The notes beneath the pieces are model-generated. The model saw only the letters and a list, made by a program, of their open reading frames with translations. It searched no databases and was not told where the DNA came from. 64,000 nt of DNA from Circinella minor (taxonomy: Eukaryota > Mucoromycota > Mucoromycetes > Mucorales > Lichtheimiaceae), in contig JAEPRB010000076.1 of assembly GCA_016758965.1 (NCBI GenBank), forward strand, positions 62,001-126,000, read 5' to 3'. The first letter of the stretch is position 1; every line of letters begins with the position of its first letter. The position numbers and the translations under genes are program-made. Below are positions 12,532 through 25,500 of the stretch, in pieces.

Positions 12532-12736
12532 GCTATATATATATATATATACGTTTATATCACATTCTCAAAAAAGAGATAATGTTTCTGAATTCGTAAT
12601 TACTCTAACTATCTTAACAATAATTAAATGAATAAAAATATTTATTTTATACATATTTGCAAGTATTATGATTACATCTAAAATAATATGACACTATCTA
12701 ATTGATCAATTAAGTGTATATATACGCAGTCGTTTT

Positions 12737-15178
12737 TTAACGCTTGCTAATATATACTTTCATTCCATATCTCATTTGAAGGGTTAATGATAACGCATAT
12801 GTAACTTTTTGGTCCGGTACTAGAGAAAGCTTGTAACGTTTTAAAAGATGTGTAATGACGAGAATTGCTTCTAATGTTGCAAGATTTTGACCTGATTTGA
12901 ATAGTAGAATAAAAATGTTAATCTATAAGCATTATATTTTATTTCTTTCTGTTTTTTTTAATTGAGTTATCGATTTTTACCGATGCAATTGCGTGGTCCA
13001 GCATTAAATGCCATCCATTGATAGGATGACACGCGTTTCAACTCGCCGTTTTCCTGGATCCATCTCTCTGGATCAAATGTTCTAGCATCTGGACCCCATA
13101 GATGTGTTGATCGTCCCGCTGCATACAGACTCCACATTACAGAATCTCCTTTATGCACTTTAACACCACTTGGCAATCGATCTTCTTTAACAGAAAGTCG
13201 TATATTTGTTGGCACGGATGGATAGAGACGTAAAGTCTCATAAAATCTGTATATAATAAATAGCATTAATAAATTACAACACCCTTAGCATAATAGTATA
13301 CATTCTGTATAAACATTACTCTACGTATGGTATATATAGAAATACTAACACAGCATGGGCATAAGTCATTTTTCGAGCTATTTCATAAAGTATTTGTGGA
13401 TTGTCAATGTCTTCATTTGGAAGATACTGATCAATTTCTTGACGAAGTTTAGCTTCTACATCAGGATGGGTAAGCAAACAATAGAATGTCCAATTAATTG
13501 AATCAGCTGTTGTATCCCTTCCTGCTGCTAAAAATGTCAATAAAGTATCTCGTAGCTCAACATCATTTAACAATCGTCCATCAGGAGTTTCTGTTGTCAT
13601 AAACCGTGACAGCATATCTTCAAACACGAGACCTTGCTTTAATTTGTCCCTTCGTTCATTGATAATACTGTAGGCAAAGTCATTAATAATTTTAATGTGT
13701 TGTTTATAGGTTGTTGATCCTGGTGAAAAAATAGGCTTTAGAGCTTCTTTTAAATCGGTGAACGGATCTATAAAACGATTAAAAGATATTTTTTGACAGG
13801 CATCAAATGAAATAGCAAATTGGGCATTGTTTTCATTTAATAATCCGTTTAAGTTTTTTCCGAATGCAACTCTGCACAATGAATAAAGGTAAGTATACAT
13901 TTATCAAAACAAAATAATAATGATAATGATAATGATAATATTATATATAATATCAATAATGTCTCAAAATTAAAAAAAAAATTACCGGGCGAAGGATTCC
14001 ATTGTAAACTTGGACATAATATGTGCAAAATCAACTGGTTCTCCAGTTTTTGCATTGGTGTCAAAAATATACTCAGACATATTTTTTAGTTCTTGCATAA
14101 AAACGCTGTGTATATTAATAAAAATTAGTGTATGGTACATTAAAAGTATTCTCTACGTAATAACTGTGATTTTGAACGAAGTAAATAATTTTTTAATAGA
14201 AGAAATAAAGAAACATAGTTTTCGACTGTTAATACTTACTCTGTAAAATGATCACGAAGAGTTATAACATTAAAGATATGGCTGGCCGTTTTTCGGTGAT
14301 ACTGCCATTCCTGTCCGTCTATTCATTACATATATTATAAATCTTTTTTAAGTGTACGTAATGCAAAAAAAATTAAGCACGAAGCATGTCAGTGCGAATG
14401 TGCTACATATATATATATATATGAAGTATAATATTACATACTTGCAACAAAAATACCATGACCAAAAAGATCACCCATTGTATCCCTATCGTTTAAACTT
14501 CATTTAGTAACGGATAAGAGATAATTATCACTTGATGTGAAAAAAAACTCAAAACAGAAACTTTACATCATTTGGGGACCTTTGATATAGTTCGAAAAAT
14601 TGTCTAGAATAATAGTTTTATCAAATATTACAAATATAAAAGTGTTAGAAAGCATCTCTGACAACGTTATATCATTGAATCAATTATGCAATTAATACAT
14701 ACGTCGTAATACATATTCAATGTTAAGTGGATCAATTGTTTGTAATTGAGGAGGCATACCGATAGTAGATTGCGACCTATGATTAAAACAAGTGATTGGT
14801 TTTTGTGTTACCAGAATAATAATAAAATAAAAGGTTTTAGATTTTTATAAAAAAAACATACATAGTTAATGTATCAAGTTTTTCAAAACTCTCGGTAAGA
14901 TCGTCATAAATTATATCCACCGTTGCAATTGTACGGAACAAGTTTCCAACAAGTGGAACACCTTTTATAAATGGTACATCGTCTCGTCTTTTTGTAAAAA
15001 CTGCACGATCATTATATTTTAATGCTAATAACCCCAAGATAGTGATTGCCGTAGCAGTGATAGCAGTGCTTATGGGAATTTGTTGTTGATTAATGTGTCG
15101 AAAATTGAAATTGGAATTAAATTGCTCGAAATTGATATGTTTCGTAATCGAAGTTACAGCTTCAGAGATATAGGCCAT
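12737..15178 (-). CDS. Cytochrome P450 monooxygenase (nine exons)
   Basis: Membrane-bound haem monooxygenase of 537 residues. Nine exons join in frame: 15178-14862, 14776-14703, 14603-14567, 14485-14442, 14318-14240, 14105-13986, 13871-13350, 13246-12981 and 12891-12737. A hydrophobic segment near residues 35-55 anchors it in the ER. A Pro-containing hinge follows (VPFIKGVPLVGNLF). The I-helix oxygen-binding motif AAGRDTTADS is near residue 340, the ExxR motif is ETLR near residue 400, and the PERW-type motif is FDPERW. The haem loop FNAGPRNCIG is split by the last intron, so the protein would end prematurely if that intron were ignored. The C-G-linked chain resembles the CYP52/CYP63-like fatty-acid or alkane hydroxylases of fungi, but the substrate cannot be deduced. 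Two very small internal exons (37 and 44 nt) are notable. Confidence 0.92.
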
Positions 15179-16498
15179 TTTTCGTTGTATTGTTTGCTGT
15201 TGTTGTGATGATTGTTCTTCTAACAGATAATAAATTTATATATGTATATATATACTCTTTCTTTTTTCTTAAAAAAAATCAGCAGATAAAAAAAAAAGAG
15301 GTAGCGTATTTGTTCACAAACGATGTTAATAGGAAAGAAATAATTATGTGACTCGATGGCCTAATGCGGCAAAGGATCGGGTACTTCATAATGAGAAAGC
15401 TGGAACAAAAAAAAAAGAGTCAAATTGTTTTTCGTCCCTGCGCCACATCGGCAACTATCGTGAATCTAAAAAAATTTGATGGGTTCGAAGCACTACTACT
15501 AGCACTAGTAGTAATCTCAATTTCTCATACATTAATAGTAATATCTAAAAGTTCATACAGGCTGCATTGCTCCTGCATCTATTAGTAAGCATGGATACAG
15601 AAAGTTTATTTATTATATTATGTGTTAAAGCATACAAATAGGGACCGTGTGATTTCCCATTTTCTAATTATTAGCATGTTTTGTACTACCATTCTTCATT
15701 TGTTCCTTTTAACCCCTTGGATTACATAAAATTTGATATTGTGCAGATCATCTATGTAGACTCATATTGTCCCCATATGCAATGATATGATATACACTTC
15801 TTATGTGTCATTCGCAAAAAAAAAATGAGTAAATAAATAAGCTAAAGCCTTTATAGCTATGTGCTAACTTGATACAAACAACCTCCTTAAGAGATTATTT
15901 TTATTGCTATAATTTTTATAGGTACGTACTGTCGTTGCTGTTGTTGCGTACGGTTCTTTATACTTTGTATAAAAGCAGTTATTTTGGTACAAAATGATAG
16001 GGAAATATACAACCATCTTTGAAATACGTAAGGGTCCAAAATGTAATACTGTACGTATGTCTATATTAATAGATTGTTAGTTAAATTTGATTAACCATAA
16101 CATATAACTCAAAATAAATTCTTTCTCCCTAAGGTCAGTAAATTTGCTCAAGACGACATTAACCGAACCATTATGTAAACTTAAAAAGGAAGCTATCCTT
16201 TTTTTATTACCACTGTTCCCATGATCTCTCCCATATTTTTTATCGTCTTTGTGCTCATGACGATATACAGTATTCTTTTTATTTACGTACTACTATTTTT
16301 GTCACTGATAATGCTGTCATCAGTATCTATATAAGTCGAGTTATTATAACTGTTGAGAATATGATTATCATTTACTTCTTTTAAATCATCAGCTTTTCTA
16401 TTCTTCAGATTCTACATTCATGAAGAAACGAACTTTGGGTATTATTTGTATTTATTGTCAAGCTATTGACATCTGTTTAACACATCGTATAATGCCTT
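15179..16498. other. Intergenic region upstream of the P450 gene
   Basis: AT-rich. TATATATGTATATATATA at about 15236-15253 could serve as the P450 core promoter. A degenerate tRNA-like segment lies at 15350-15421, and a small inverted repeat, ACTACTAGCACTAGTAGT, lies near 15496. No supported gene. Confidence 0.5.
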
Positions 16499-17020
16499 TT
16501 AAACATTCGAACAATGGATGTTGACCAACCGTAAGCTTTCAGCTTTGTTGATAGTATATAAATAATCTTGGCAAAGTAATCTTGGGAGTGGTTTGATAAT
16601 CATAAGTATACCAACAAAAGATTGTAGCATAAGAGTATATTTAAAGTAGACGGGTTTGGGAAGAGTATGGCTTTTCGTGCTATTCGTGTTGTTGTTGTCG
16701 TTAAAAAAATATGTTTCCCCAATCATGACATTACTTTTTTTTCCAATAAATACTACCGTAGCTAAAAAAAATACTATCACTACGTACCAGGATTATTGTT
16801 TCGGTTTCTTTATTAATATCTCTAGAAGATGAAGACATCTGTGTGATATTGGCATTACCATCGTCCCCGCATTTACCATTTTTTTCATTATCACTGTTCT
16901 TATCGTTATTATCGTATTATATAGTACGTCTTTTTTTTCATGCGTAGAAAGAAACAAAGGATCCGGAGGAAGAGGAGCGTAATTTTTGATGGGAATTGTT
17001 GAGCCGCTTAAATTAAACAT
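16499..17020 (-). pseudogene. Possible decayed or unresolved gene of unknown function
   Basis: Two minus-strand open pieces, 17020-16793 and 16780-16499, lie end to end. The first begins MFNLSGSTIPIKNYAPLPP and then loses frame at an A-run. A neighbouring frame continues with an Asn/Asp-rich segment and QMSSSSRDINKETETI, followed by a GTACGT donor. The second contains TKSHTLPKPVYFKYTLML and a hydrophobic stretch. No single splice model with introns of normal length joins them. It may be a frameshifted pseudogene or low-complexity DNA; no family recognised. Confidence 0.2.
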
Positions 17021-18265
17021 GGGTATAAGGCTGTATAAAAGACATTATGGAAAAATGTAAAATATATTGCACTATAGTTCAAATAGTGGAGTAGTATGAA
17101 ACATGTTGCCAACGCCGCTCTACTGGTTAGGTAGTAGGTCAAAACGTACATAAAAAAGTAACCAGCTATTTTGTTCCCAGATCTTTTGTTTGATGTTTGA
17201 TAATAATAACAATACGTAATAGCTGGAGCAGTACATAACTAACGGGTTATCACTGTTGGATCTACCAATTAACCACCATATCATAACTAGGGCATGTCGT
17301 AGTGAAAGAAGAGAGGAAAACATATTTGGATTAAAAAGTATATAAGCACGAAGCATTTTATGCAAAAAAAAACAAGCCTCAACAAACATCGTTTCTCTTT
17401 ACAAACGAAGCAAACATAACAAATATATATGTGCTTACTCATTCATACATAAATCAAACAAATACAAACATACTATTTTTTCTGTCGAAAGCTTTACGTA
17501 AGTATTTTATTTTTAACAATTATATTTATTTTCAATTACATTTATTAAATGAGGATGTTTTCTTTTATTATTACTGGTATAATATGATATACAGTTTCCA
17601 AAATCGCTAACTATATCCAATCATTTTGGTTGCAAAACCTTTAAGTATTTTCTTTACGTATGAGTACTTAGAATTTTTTTGTTCTGTAATGTCTTTTATT
17701 GCGTGGCAGAGACTATCCACAAAGACAATACGTACGTGCAAAAAAATTGAGCCTAGGTTGATGTGCTTGAAAGAGCGATATATTGACTTGTCTTACTCTA
17801 TAAACACTAAAGTATCTTTTTATTCTTTTTTAAAATATCAACTAATATATAAAATATATCTATATGTCAATGTTCATCTCACAGATCTTTTCAAGTTACT
17901 TATGGTAAGTTAAATCATAATATACATTGTGATAATTGTGAATTGAAACCAAGAGAAGCAAGTAGTGTTATCATGATGATGCATTAACGATATTTCATTC
18001 CTATTAAGCATAACATTTTGATTGGATTTCGTTAGATTAGAATATCTTGACTTGTTAAATTGAAAAATAAGATGCCCATGGAATAATAAAGCAGCCTGTC
18101 CACTAGCATAATAAAATGAAGTTTCAATTTTGAGTATGACACAAGCTTAAAAACCCGAATTCGTTCTTTTGCTTATTATTGACCATGTGAAAATGTATTA
18201 CACATCTTATAATATTTCTTTTTCCATATTTTATTTCTTATTTCTTTTCTTTCTCAAATAACAAA
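17021..18265. other. Intergenic region upstream of the orphan membrane-protein gene
   Basis: AT-rich. The 3' end is pyrimidine-rich (TTTCTTTTCTTTCTC) immediately before the start codon at 18266, as expected of a fungal 5' leader. Open frames here (for example minus-strand 17389-17120) show no recognisable motif. Confidence 0.5.
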
Positions 18266-19102
18266 ATGGGTGATTCACTCGACATGTCGACTGCGTCGTT
18301 CGTTTCGCGCGGTCTCACTGATAGCCAACATACTACTGAACCGGGCAGCAGCATTCCTTCCCTTCCGTCTCCACCGTCACCACGATCCCTTGTTGTTGAA
18401 CCATCCAGCTCGACCATTGAATCATTACCGCTTCAACCCGCTCCAGCAGAACAGCCATTACAACATATCTCTTCCTCAAATAAGTCTAATAATAGTAAAA
18501 GCAACGATAAACAAGAGACCAACAGCAGTGAGGTGGATAAAGATATAGAAGGAAGAGGTCCATTACCTATTTCACCATCAACCCCAGTTCCTAATTCTCG
18601 AACAGCTTATTTGTGGAACATATTTCGCTCTTTTCTTGGAAGGGTAGTGCACATTGTATTCAAAGACAACAATTTACCTTTAATTCTTAACATTATATAC
18701 CATGCAGCTGCAGCCCGGTCTCTTATTGCTGAACCCTGGCTATTAGTAAATCGATATATCAAGGTGCCCGTGATTCAACAACAGCCACAACAGCATCGAC
18801 CCCTATTGGCAGCAGCCAATTTAGCAACGGATGCTCTAAGGGCTATTGGAGCGATGCATATGGCTCTTGGTTTATTGGCGACTTTGGCATTAAAAGAACG
18901 TCGTATACGTACAGAGCAATCAGCCCTTTTGGTCTTGACGCTGGCCTCGTTGGGACAAACATGGGCTCATGCACGTGCCTATTGGAGTTCAAAGTATACT
19001 ATTCGTGCTATACAAGAGATTGGATCATTAGATAGTTTGGTATTTGTAGTTAGTAGTATTGCTTTAGTAAAGACAGTACGGCGGACAGGTCAATTATTGT
19101 GA
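18266..19102 (+). CDS. Orphan multi-pass membrane protein, unknown function
   Basis: Single-exon protein of 278 residues. The first ~110 residues are low-complexity, rich in Ser, Pro, Gln and Asn, and probably disordered and cytosolic. The C-terminal ~160 residues form a helical, hydrophobic domain with about four membrane segments: around LPLILNIIYHAAAA, around AIGAMHMALGLLATLAL, around SALLVLTLASLGQTWA, and around LDSLVFVVSSIALV, each bounded by Arg/Lys-rich turns. The four-helix arrangement is loosely reminiscent of small four-pass proteins such as TP53I11, but this is only an impression. Start context is AAAATGG after a pyrimidine-rich leader. Codon use is less AT-biased than the spacer, supporting a real gene. 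Confidence 0.7.
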   Translation: MGDSLDMSTASFVSRGLTDSQHTTEPGSSIPSLPSPPSPRSLVVEPSSSTIESLPLQPAPAEQPLQHISSSNKSNNSKSNDKQETNSSEVDKDIEGRGPLPISPSTPVPNSRTAYLWNIFRSFLGRVVHIVFKDNNLPLILNIIYHAAAARSLIAEPWLLVNRYIKVPVIQQQPQQHRPLLAAANLATDALRAIGAMHMALGLLATLALKERRIRTEQSALLVLTLASLGQTWAHARAYWSSKYTIRAIQEIGSLDSLVFVVSSIALVKTVRRTGQLL

Positions 19103-20138
19103 TTTATATAATTATGATTTATTTATTTTACGTTATTGTATTACTTTATTATTATTACTATTCATTCATTCTTATTATTAAAACCTTTTGAAACATGGTA
19201 ATATACAATGGTAGAATCGGGTGAATGGATTGCAAATGTAATTCTACTGTTTTTAGTATACTTTTTGAGTTAGCATGAAAATCATTTGATATACATTTGT
19301 TTATTTATTTTAATTAGTACCTCAGTTCCTTGCCATCATTAGTAAGTTTCGCATCGATAAGCGTATTAAATAATTCTGAAATCCTAATCAATAAGTTTAG
19401 TCAAGTGATCTGTATACACCCATACATGTAATGTTGCTCCTTACCGCGCAGTAGATAAAGAAGTATCTTGATGAATTGGAACGATTACAAGACGTTGATC
19501 GGCCTTTTTCATTTATGGATCAGTTTTAGTAGAAAGTATATTTCTTTAAAAAAAATTATAAAATGTTTCTTTTTTCTTTTACCGGTGTATGTGGCTCATG
19601 AGCAAGTAAAATTGTTTTCTCAAGTGGTGCTATGGAAATGGTCTCGACGGTCTTCCACATTTTTGCTATGTTACCAAAGATTAGATATGTTCATTACACA
19701 CACACACATATATATATATATCACCATGACAACACGTACCAAGAACTAAATCAAGATACGTCTGACGAACCAATGACCATTCTTTAGGGTGCGTCAATCC
19801 TTGTATTTTATCGAGCTAGTATATCAACAAGTTATCATTTAATAACAACAATAGTTTATATATCCACAGACACACACAAAACATACTTTGGATTGAAATT
19901 CCATGACCGAAAAATAAATATAAAATTTTTTGTCTCTTTTTACTTTTTATGTTTAAGTAAAATGAAAAAAAAATGGATCGTGAGAAAAAGAATGGTATAA
20001 ACAAAATGCAGAAAGAAAACAAATATAAAATAGTTTTACAAGATTAAAAAAAATGAGAATGAATGCTACATTAAAAAGAAGGAAAGAAAGAGAAATAATG
20101 ATAATAAAAAAAAACTACACAATAATTATTTGATTTTT
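19103..20138. other. Intergenic region between convergent genes
   Basis: AT-rich spacer between the orphan membrane-protein gene (+) and NOL10 (-), so it should contain both 3' ends. It holds a (CA)n(TA)n microsatellite near 19697-19720. No supported gene. Confidence 0.55.
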
Positions 20139-22524
20139 CTAAAAACGTCCGCGGCCGCCGCGACCTCCACCGCGACCACCTCGGCCACCACCACGGCCAC
20201 CACCTCGACCTCCACCTCGACCTCCACCACGACCTCCACCACGACCTCCACGGTCTCCACCACCGCGGCCACCACCTCGACCACGACGTGGTTGTGGTTT
20301 GAATGACATCTCCATACCACCCATAGCTGTTCGTGAAATACGCTGGTTTCCTTGTGCCCTCCGTCGATCATCTTCTGCAACCACACGTGAACCAAATGAC
20401 TTTCTAGATTCATTCTTGTTTGACATACGTCCCCCTTCTGAACCCATACGCATATCTGGTTTGCGTCTGTTTGTACTTTGATTTTGTGCCACATCAGATC
20501 GAATCGACATGCGTGCTTTTTTCTTTTCACGAATATGCAAACCGCGTTCCTTACGGATCTTTGAAACAAGATCATCGTCACTATCACTATCTCCTCCACT
20601 TTCACTATCAATAAGTGAATTGCGATCAGAATCTTCCTCTTCGTCATCTTGTTCTTGTCCATATTCTTCTTCTTCGGACTCTTCATCATCTGATTGTTCG
20701 ACACGTCGCTTTTTCTATAAAATCACAAATAGATGAGAATAACGAAATGATAATGAAATAATGAAATAATAAAAACTATATTAAACTTACAGCTTGTGCT
20801 GGATGCAATAATTGATATTCTTTGGATTCTTCATCGACCTGGAAGTCAGGATTACTAAACAGATCCTTGAAACGATCATCGCCAAGTACTTCAGAACCAC
20901 CCTTCTTCTTATTCTTCTTTTCATTATTCTTTTCATCCAACAATTTCTTCGCCAAATTCTTGTTAACAGCAGGCAATTTGTTGTTGACACGAATACGCGA
21001 TTCGCGTTCCTTTTCCAATTTCTCGCGAACGGTACGTTGCTTGTAATCGTCGTACGCGAATGGGTTCGCAATCAAACGAGCCTTTTCATACAATCGTAAA
21101 TCGATAAAGAAACCATGCATATACGCCTTGAGCACATTGGTACCCATCAAATGATCCAAGTTCAATGCTGTCAATTCCTTTCGTGTAATGAACTTGTACT
21201 GATCGTATACATCTTGTGTTGGGTTTTCTTCCATTTCTTCCGTAATATTGTCCAAGAAAGATGCGAATCGTGGAGCAGGGCCCAATTGTGGAATATAATA
21301 AGCACCCATTTGAATACCTTCTTGTGCAGTAAATATCAAACCACTATTCTCAACCACACATACATCGTTAATATCCGTCTCAGGTTCGATCGAAGTGAAA
21401 TGTTTGCCATTTTGTCGATCCCAAATCTTGATAATTTTGTTATCCGATACCACCATTCGACTGGCTTCAGTACCCTCATGAAATGAAATCGACTTGATAG
21501 GTAAGCCATATTGATGATCTTTGACTAAGTAAGGTACACTAGCTCGTAAATCAAATAACAAAGTATGACCTGTTGATGTACCAGCCGCCATTGTCAATCC
21601 ATCATCTCGAAATTTGAGTGCTGTTACTTGTGTAGGATCTTCTTGACCAAATGTAGCAGGAATAGGTAAATCGGTCAATAAGCCAACACGTGCTCTCGAT
21701 CGAGGATCCCATAATTCAACTGTACCGTTACCTGTACCAAAACCAAACAATTGATGAGCTGGATTAATTTCAGTACAGTTGACACCTTCAGTAGCATCAG
21801 TTTGAATTGAATTGGAAAATCGTCCCTGATCCAAATTTAATCGATAGATTTCTTGAGTTGAGGCACCCACGAGCAAATCACAAGAAGGATAATGATAAGC
21901 TAAATCACGACCATATTTTGGAATTCGTGTTTTGTAGTGAATGCCGCTTTGTGTATGAAATTCTATCCAACGATCGTTTTGCAAATGAACTGTTTTGGTC
22001 CAATCGTCCGACAAGATCTAATTTCGATCCGTTTTTTTTAAAAATCAGTAAACTTGTTATACTATTCAAAGCGTAACAACAACAACAACAACAACAACAA
22101 AAAACATTTTACTCCTTTTTTACCTCAAAATTGACATTTTCATGATCGCAATGACGTTCAAACTTCATAGAAACTTCAGCAAAATCATACACTCGCATTT
22201 GTGGTTTGTAGGTACCTGTAGCAATAGCATAGTTGCCATCGCGGGTCACCTTAATTCGATTCGATGCTTCAGGAAATTCAAAATCTTGAATAAGTTCGAT
22301 ACGACTTCGAAATTCTATATTGCATTTATAAAATAGATATTTTTTTCGTTAATAATTTGAAAGAACTATGCAACAATTATCTGAATAAAAAAAACCATAC
22401 CGAGATCTTTTCTTAATTGTTTTCGATTCTTGCGTACAATCCAATCGGGAATAGTTCTCGATCCAAGACCACCAGAAACTGTGTATACTTTTACGTTATT
22501 TGCACTTGTAACTGGCAACACCAT
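20139..22524 (-). CDS. NOL10: Nucleolar protein 10 / Enp2, WD40 ribosome-biogenesis factor
   Basis: Nucleolar scaffold of the 90S/SSU pre-ribosome needed for 18S rRNA maturation. Four exons join in frame: 22524-22401, 22314-22124, 22017-20791 and 20714-20139, giving 705 residues, close to yeast Enp2 (about 707) and human NOL10 (688). The N-terminus starts MVLPVTSANNVKVYTVSGG. WD40 blades follow, including GFGTGNGTVELWDPRSRARVG and NKIIKIWDRQNGKHF. The short NUC153 signature is seen in DDRFKDLFSNPDFQVDEESK. After it come an acidic stretch (ESEEEEYGQEQDDEEED) and a C-terminal run of RGG/GGR repeats ending RGRF. The Gly/Arg repeats correspond to the GC-rich patch at 20145-20290. Assignment is firm from domain order and length. 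Confidence 0.95.
22077..22101. repeat. (CAA)n microsatellite in NOL10 intron 2
   Basis: Seven to eight ACA/CAA units in the intron between the second and third coding exons of NOL10. They are not translated. Confidence 0.85.
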
Positions 22525-25500
22525 TTTTTGAGTATGTGTGTTGGATTATTTTCCAGAAAGAAGGTAATAATAACGTTTAAGTTGTAAAAAAAATAAGTTG
22601 CTTGAATTTCCCATTTCAAAATTTCGGGTGGCTAAGTTCTAACAGCGCAGGTAAAGCTTCTCGGAAAAGGATTAGCCAATCAACCTAAAAGACAATAATT
22701 TGAACCAATAAAATTACGTAATTTGCTTTGGTTACTGTGGTTCATAGTTCTTATAAGTCATGGCAACGATATTTGAACAAGACTTACCAGTCGACACATT
22801 GTTCAGAAGAAAATTGCTTACCGCATATACCTGTAGAAAGAAACAGTTACATATAATTTTATTTCACAGGCATGGTTTTACTTTATAGGGTAGTCTCCAC
22901 CATTTTACAATGAAAAGTATTTTTTTACTGAATCTCCCAATATAAAGAGGCACAAATCATAATCCCTTTAAGTACAGAGGAAAGATCATGTGATATAAAT
23001 AAGGCATAGTAAAAGTCAAAAGTAGCACAACTCTCTAATGCCCAAACTTTACAGACAACAAGAGTGGTAAGCTGTAAATGGCTTTCACTGCTGCACTGTA
23101 CAATCCAAATACTACATATGTAGTGAAATTTTCTAATACATTAGCAAGTGACTATGGAAAAAAAGAACTTAAAATCCTCTATGCGCACATACCAGAATGA
23201 ATGCTTTAAGCCGTGGTTTCGAAAATAAAGGATTACTCAAAAAATTGAAACAGTGATGTTTATTGACGAACGTACTTCTCATATTCTAACCATTTTAATC
23301 TCATGTCCGTTGCAAACAACAGGATAAGCTGCGTTTTAGAAGTATATCAAGTACATTCTTCACAGCGCAGTTTCCGTATGGAGGATGCATATCGAAAGGT
23401 TGTCTTTTTATTATAGATTCTTCCTCGTGATCAACAATATTAAAGAAGAATGGCATATTTAGTTATTGAAACCATTTTAATGTATCTCTAATCAGTTTTC
23501 GTACTGTGTTCAGCAAACCAATGGATAATAGCAACCCTATAATATTTTTTACGTACATGAAGAATTAAAAAAATAAACGCGATTACGTGTATGCTTCGCA
23601 GTGAAAGAAATGAAAGTTTTCTATGAATATTATATGGTTAAAAGAAGAGTGGAATGTACCACAAAAGAGTGATCATCACCATAACCTTGTACAAGGTACA
23701 ACGTTACCAAAATAACAAAAAAAACATTTGGGTAATTCCTGCAATACCATTTATTGCATCACTTTTACATTGGTACAATTCCCCCAACCCACGCATTCTC
23801 CCGCTTTTTTTTTCCTCTTGAAAGCAACTTTTGGTATAATACGTATATGCGATGGTGACTACAAGTTGTCATACAATGTTAGAAAAGCTTGCTCTGAGCC
23901 GTGCCCCTCTTAGTCATCGTTCTAGTCACGTTCAAATTATTTGTATCAAAGCGTACATACGTAATAATCTTGGCGTATATTTTTTCTGGTCTTTCCACTC
24001 TCCTTTCATGTTGTCTTTATCCACCTGGTCCGCGATATTTTATATAAATAATAAAGGCGGACACCAACAGTTGCGTACTTTTAACCCAGCGGCTAAAAAA
24101 TGTATGTTCAGGAGAAATCATTTTCATTTACATCATGAAAAATCATATACGCGACGGTTTTTTATTATGTACCCATTCATCTATGCCAAAACAGTAAATA
24201 TAGATGGATTTTTCTTTTTAACATAAGTGTCGTTGTGATACATATTGTATACTTATATATTGTATCTTACATTTTACTTTCATCTATAACATTATTTTAT
24301 CTCCCCCCCCCAAAAAAAAAACTAGTAGTTTTTTTTTCTTCCCCAACTAAAACAAATCACATGAAAATACACTACATAATACATTATTTTGTTAATTCAA
24401 GGGCTCCTTGATGGAGGGGAGAAGAAAAAATGTGAAATACCTTTTCAAGTATAAAGTTATGTAGTTGGTTACGCGAAAAGAAAAAGAAGTAGCAACAATT
24501 CAAACCAAAGCAGTCAGTTTGTCCCTCTGCGTAAAGATGTGTACCTATGCATATTGTTCTTTTTTTTTGATAGATTTATGTGAAATGCTTTTTTATTAAT
24601 ATTATGTGTAACCCTGTGTTGTGTCCTTGATTTTTCTCTTTTAACAGCTCAATATAATATATTAATACATTGGCATGAATTGAAAAACGAATCATGTAAT
24701 AACTACTTATAGACTCTGTGGGTAAAGATGGGGGTTTTTTCAACCTTTTTTAATATGCTTACAAACATTCTGAAAAAGGATTATGAATATAATAAGCAAC
24801 ATCATCCGCCATTGCCATATTCTTTATATATATATATATATAGAATGTCCATTAACCGGCGATCAACTACATTAGCCATCATCTGTCGTGTGAGGATAAT
24901 ATAAAAGGTCAGGAGATCTATCTTTCTTACTGTTTGTTTCTATCCACAAGTATCTATAAGCGAGGAATCAAGAAAAAATCTGTGTTTGATTTTTATCTGT
25001 GATGCTACCAGAAAATGAAGGTGTGTGATAACAACCTCAAACAAACTTTGACGCTTCTTCTGTTTGTTTATAATGGTCCTTGTTTTGCGTCATAACACCA
25101 GTAATAAAAGTTTTAAACTTATCCGACAAAAAAAAATATCTGAATCATCCAAATATCTTCAATATCATCAACACTCTTCTTCCTTTGTTTCTGTTATTCT
25201 TTCTATGTAATCACAATTAATCAGTTAACCTGAATAAAAATATTATGAATTACATCGTTATTTTAACAACAAAGATTTTTCTTCACACTAGTAAACCCCC
25301 AAAAAAAACGCCACATTATAAAAGCCTGTGTATTAAAAATTTCACTTTACTGCAAAAACAAGCACGGTCCAGTCCGACCAATTTTTTTTTGTTATTATAC
25401 AAACATTTAAAAGAAGTTTGTGACCTTAAAACATCAAGATTTTGTACCTGAGAACACTCTTCCCGAGCAGCATTAACAAAAAATGTAATTGTGTGTGGTA

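Noticed and set aside
17120..17389. Minus-strand 89-codon open frame
   Set aside because: Leu/Tyr/Phe-rich as expected from AT-rich DNA. No motif and no consistent neighbouring exons.
23728..24226. Overlapping plus-strand open frames of 61 and 124 codons
   Set aside because: Composition-driven, with Phe/His-rich sequence, no motifs and no splice context that joins them into a longer protein.
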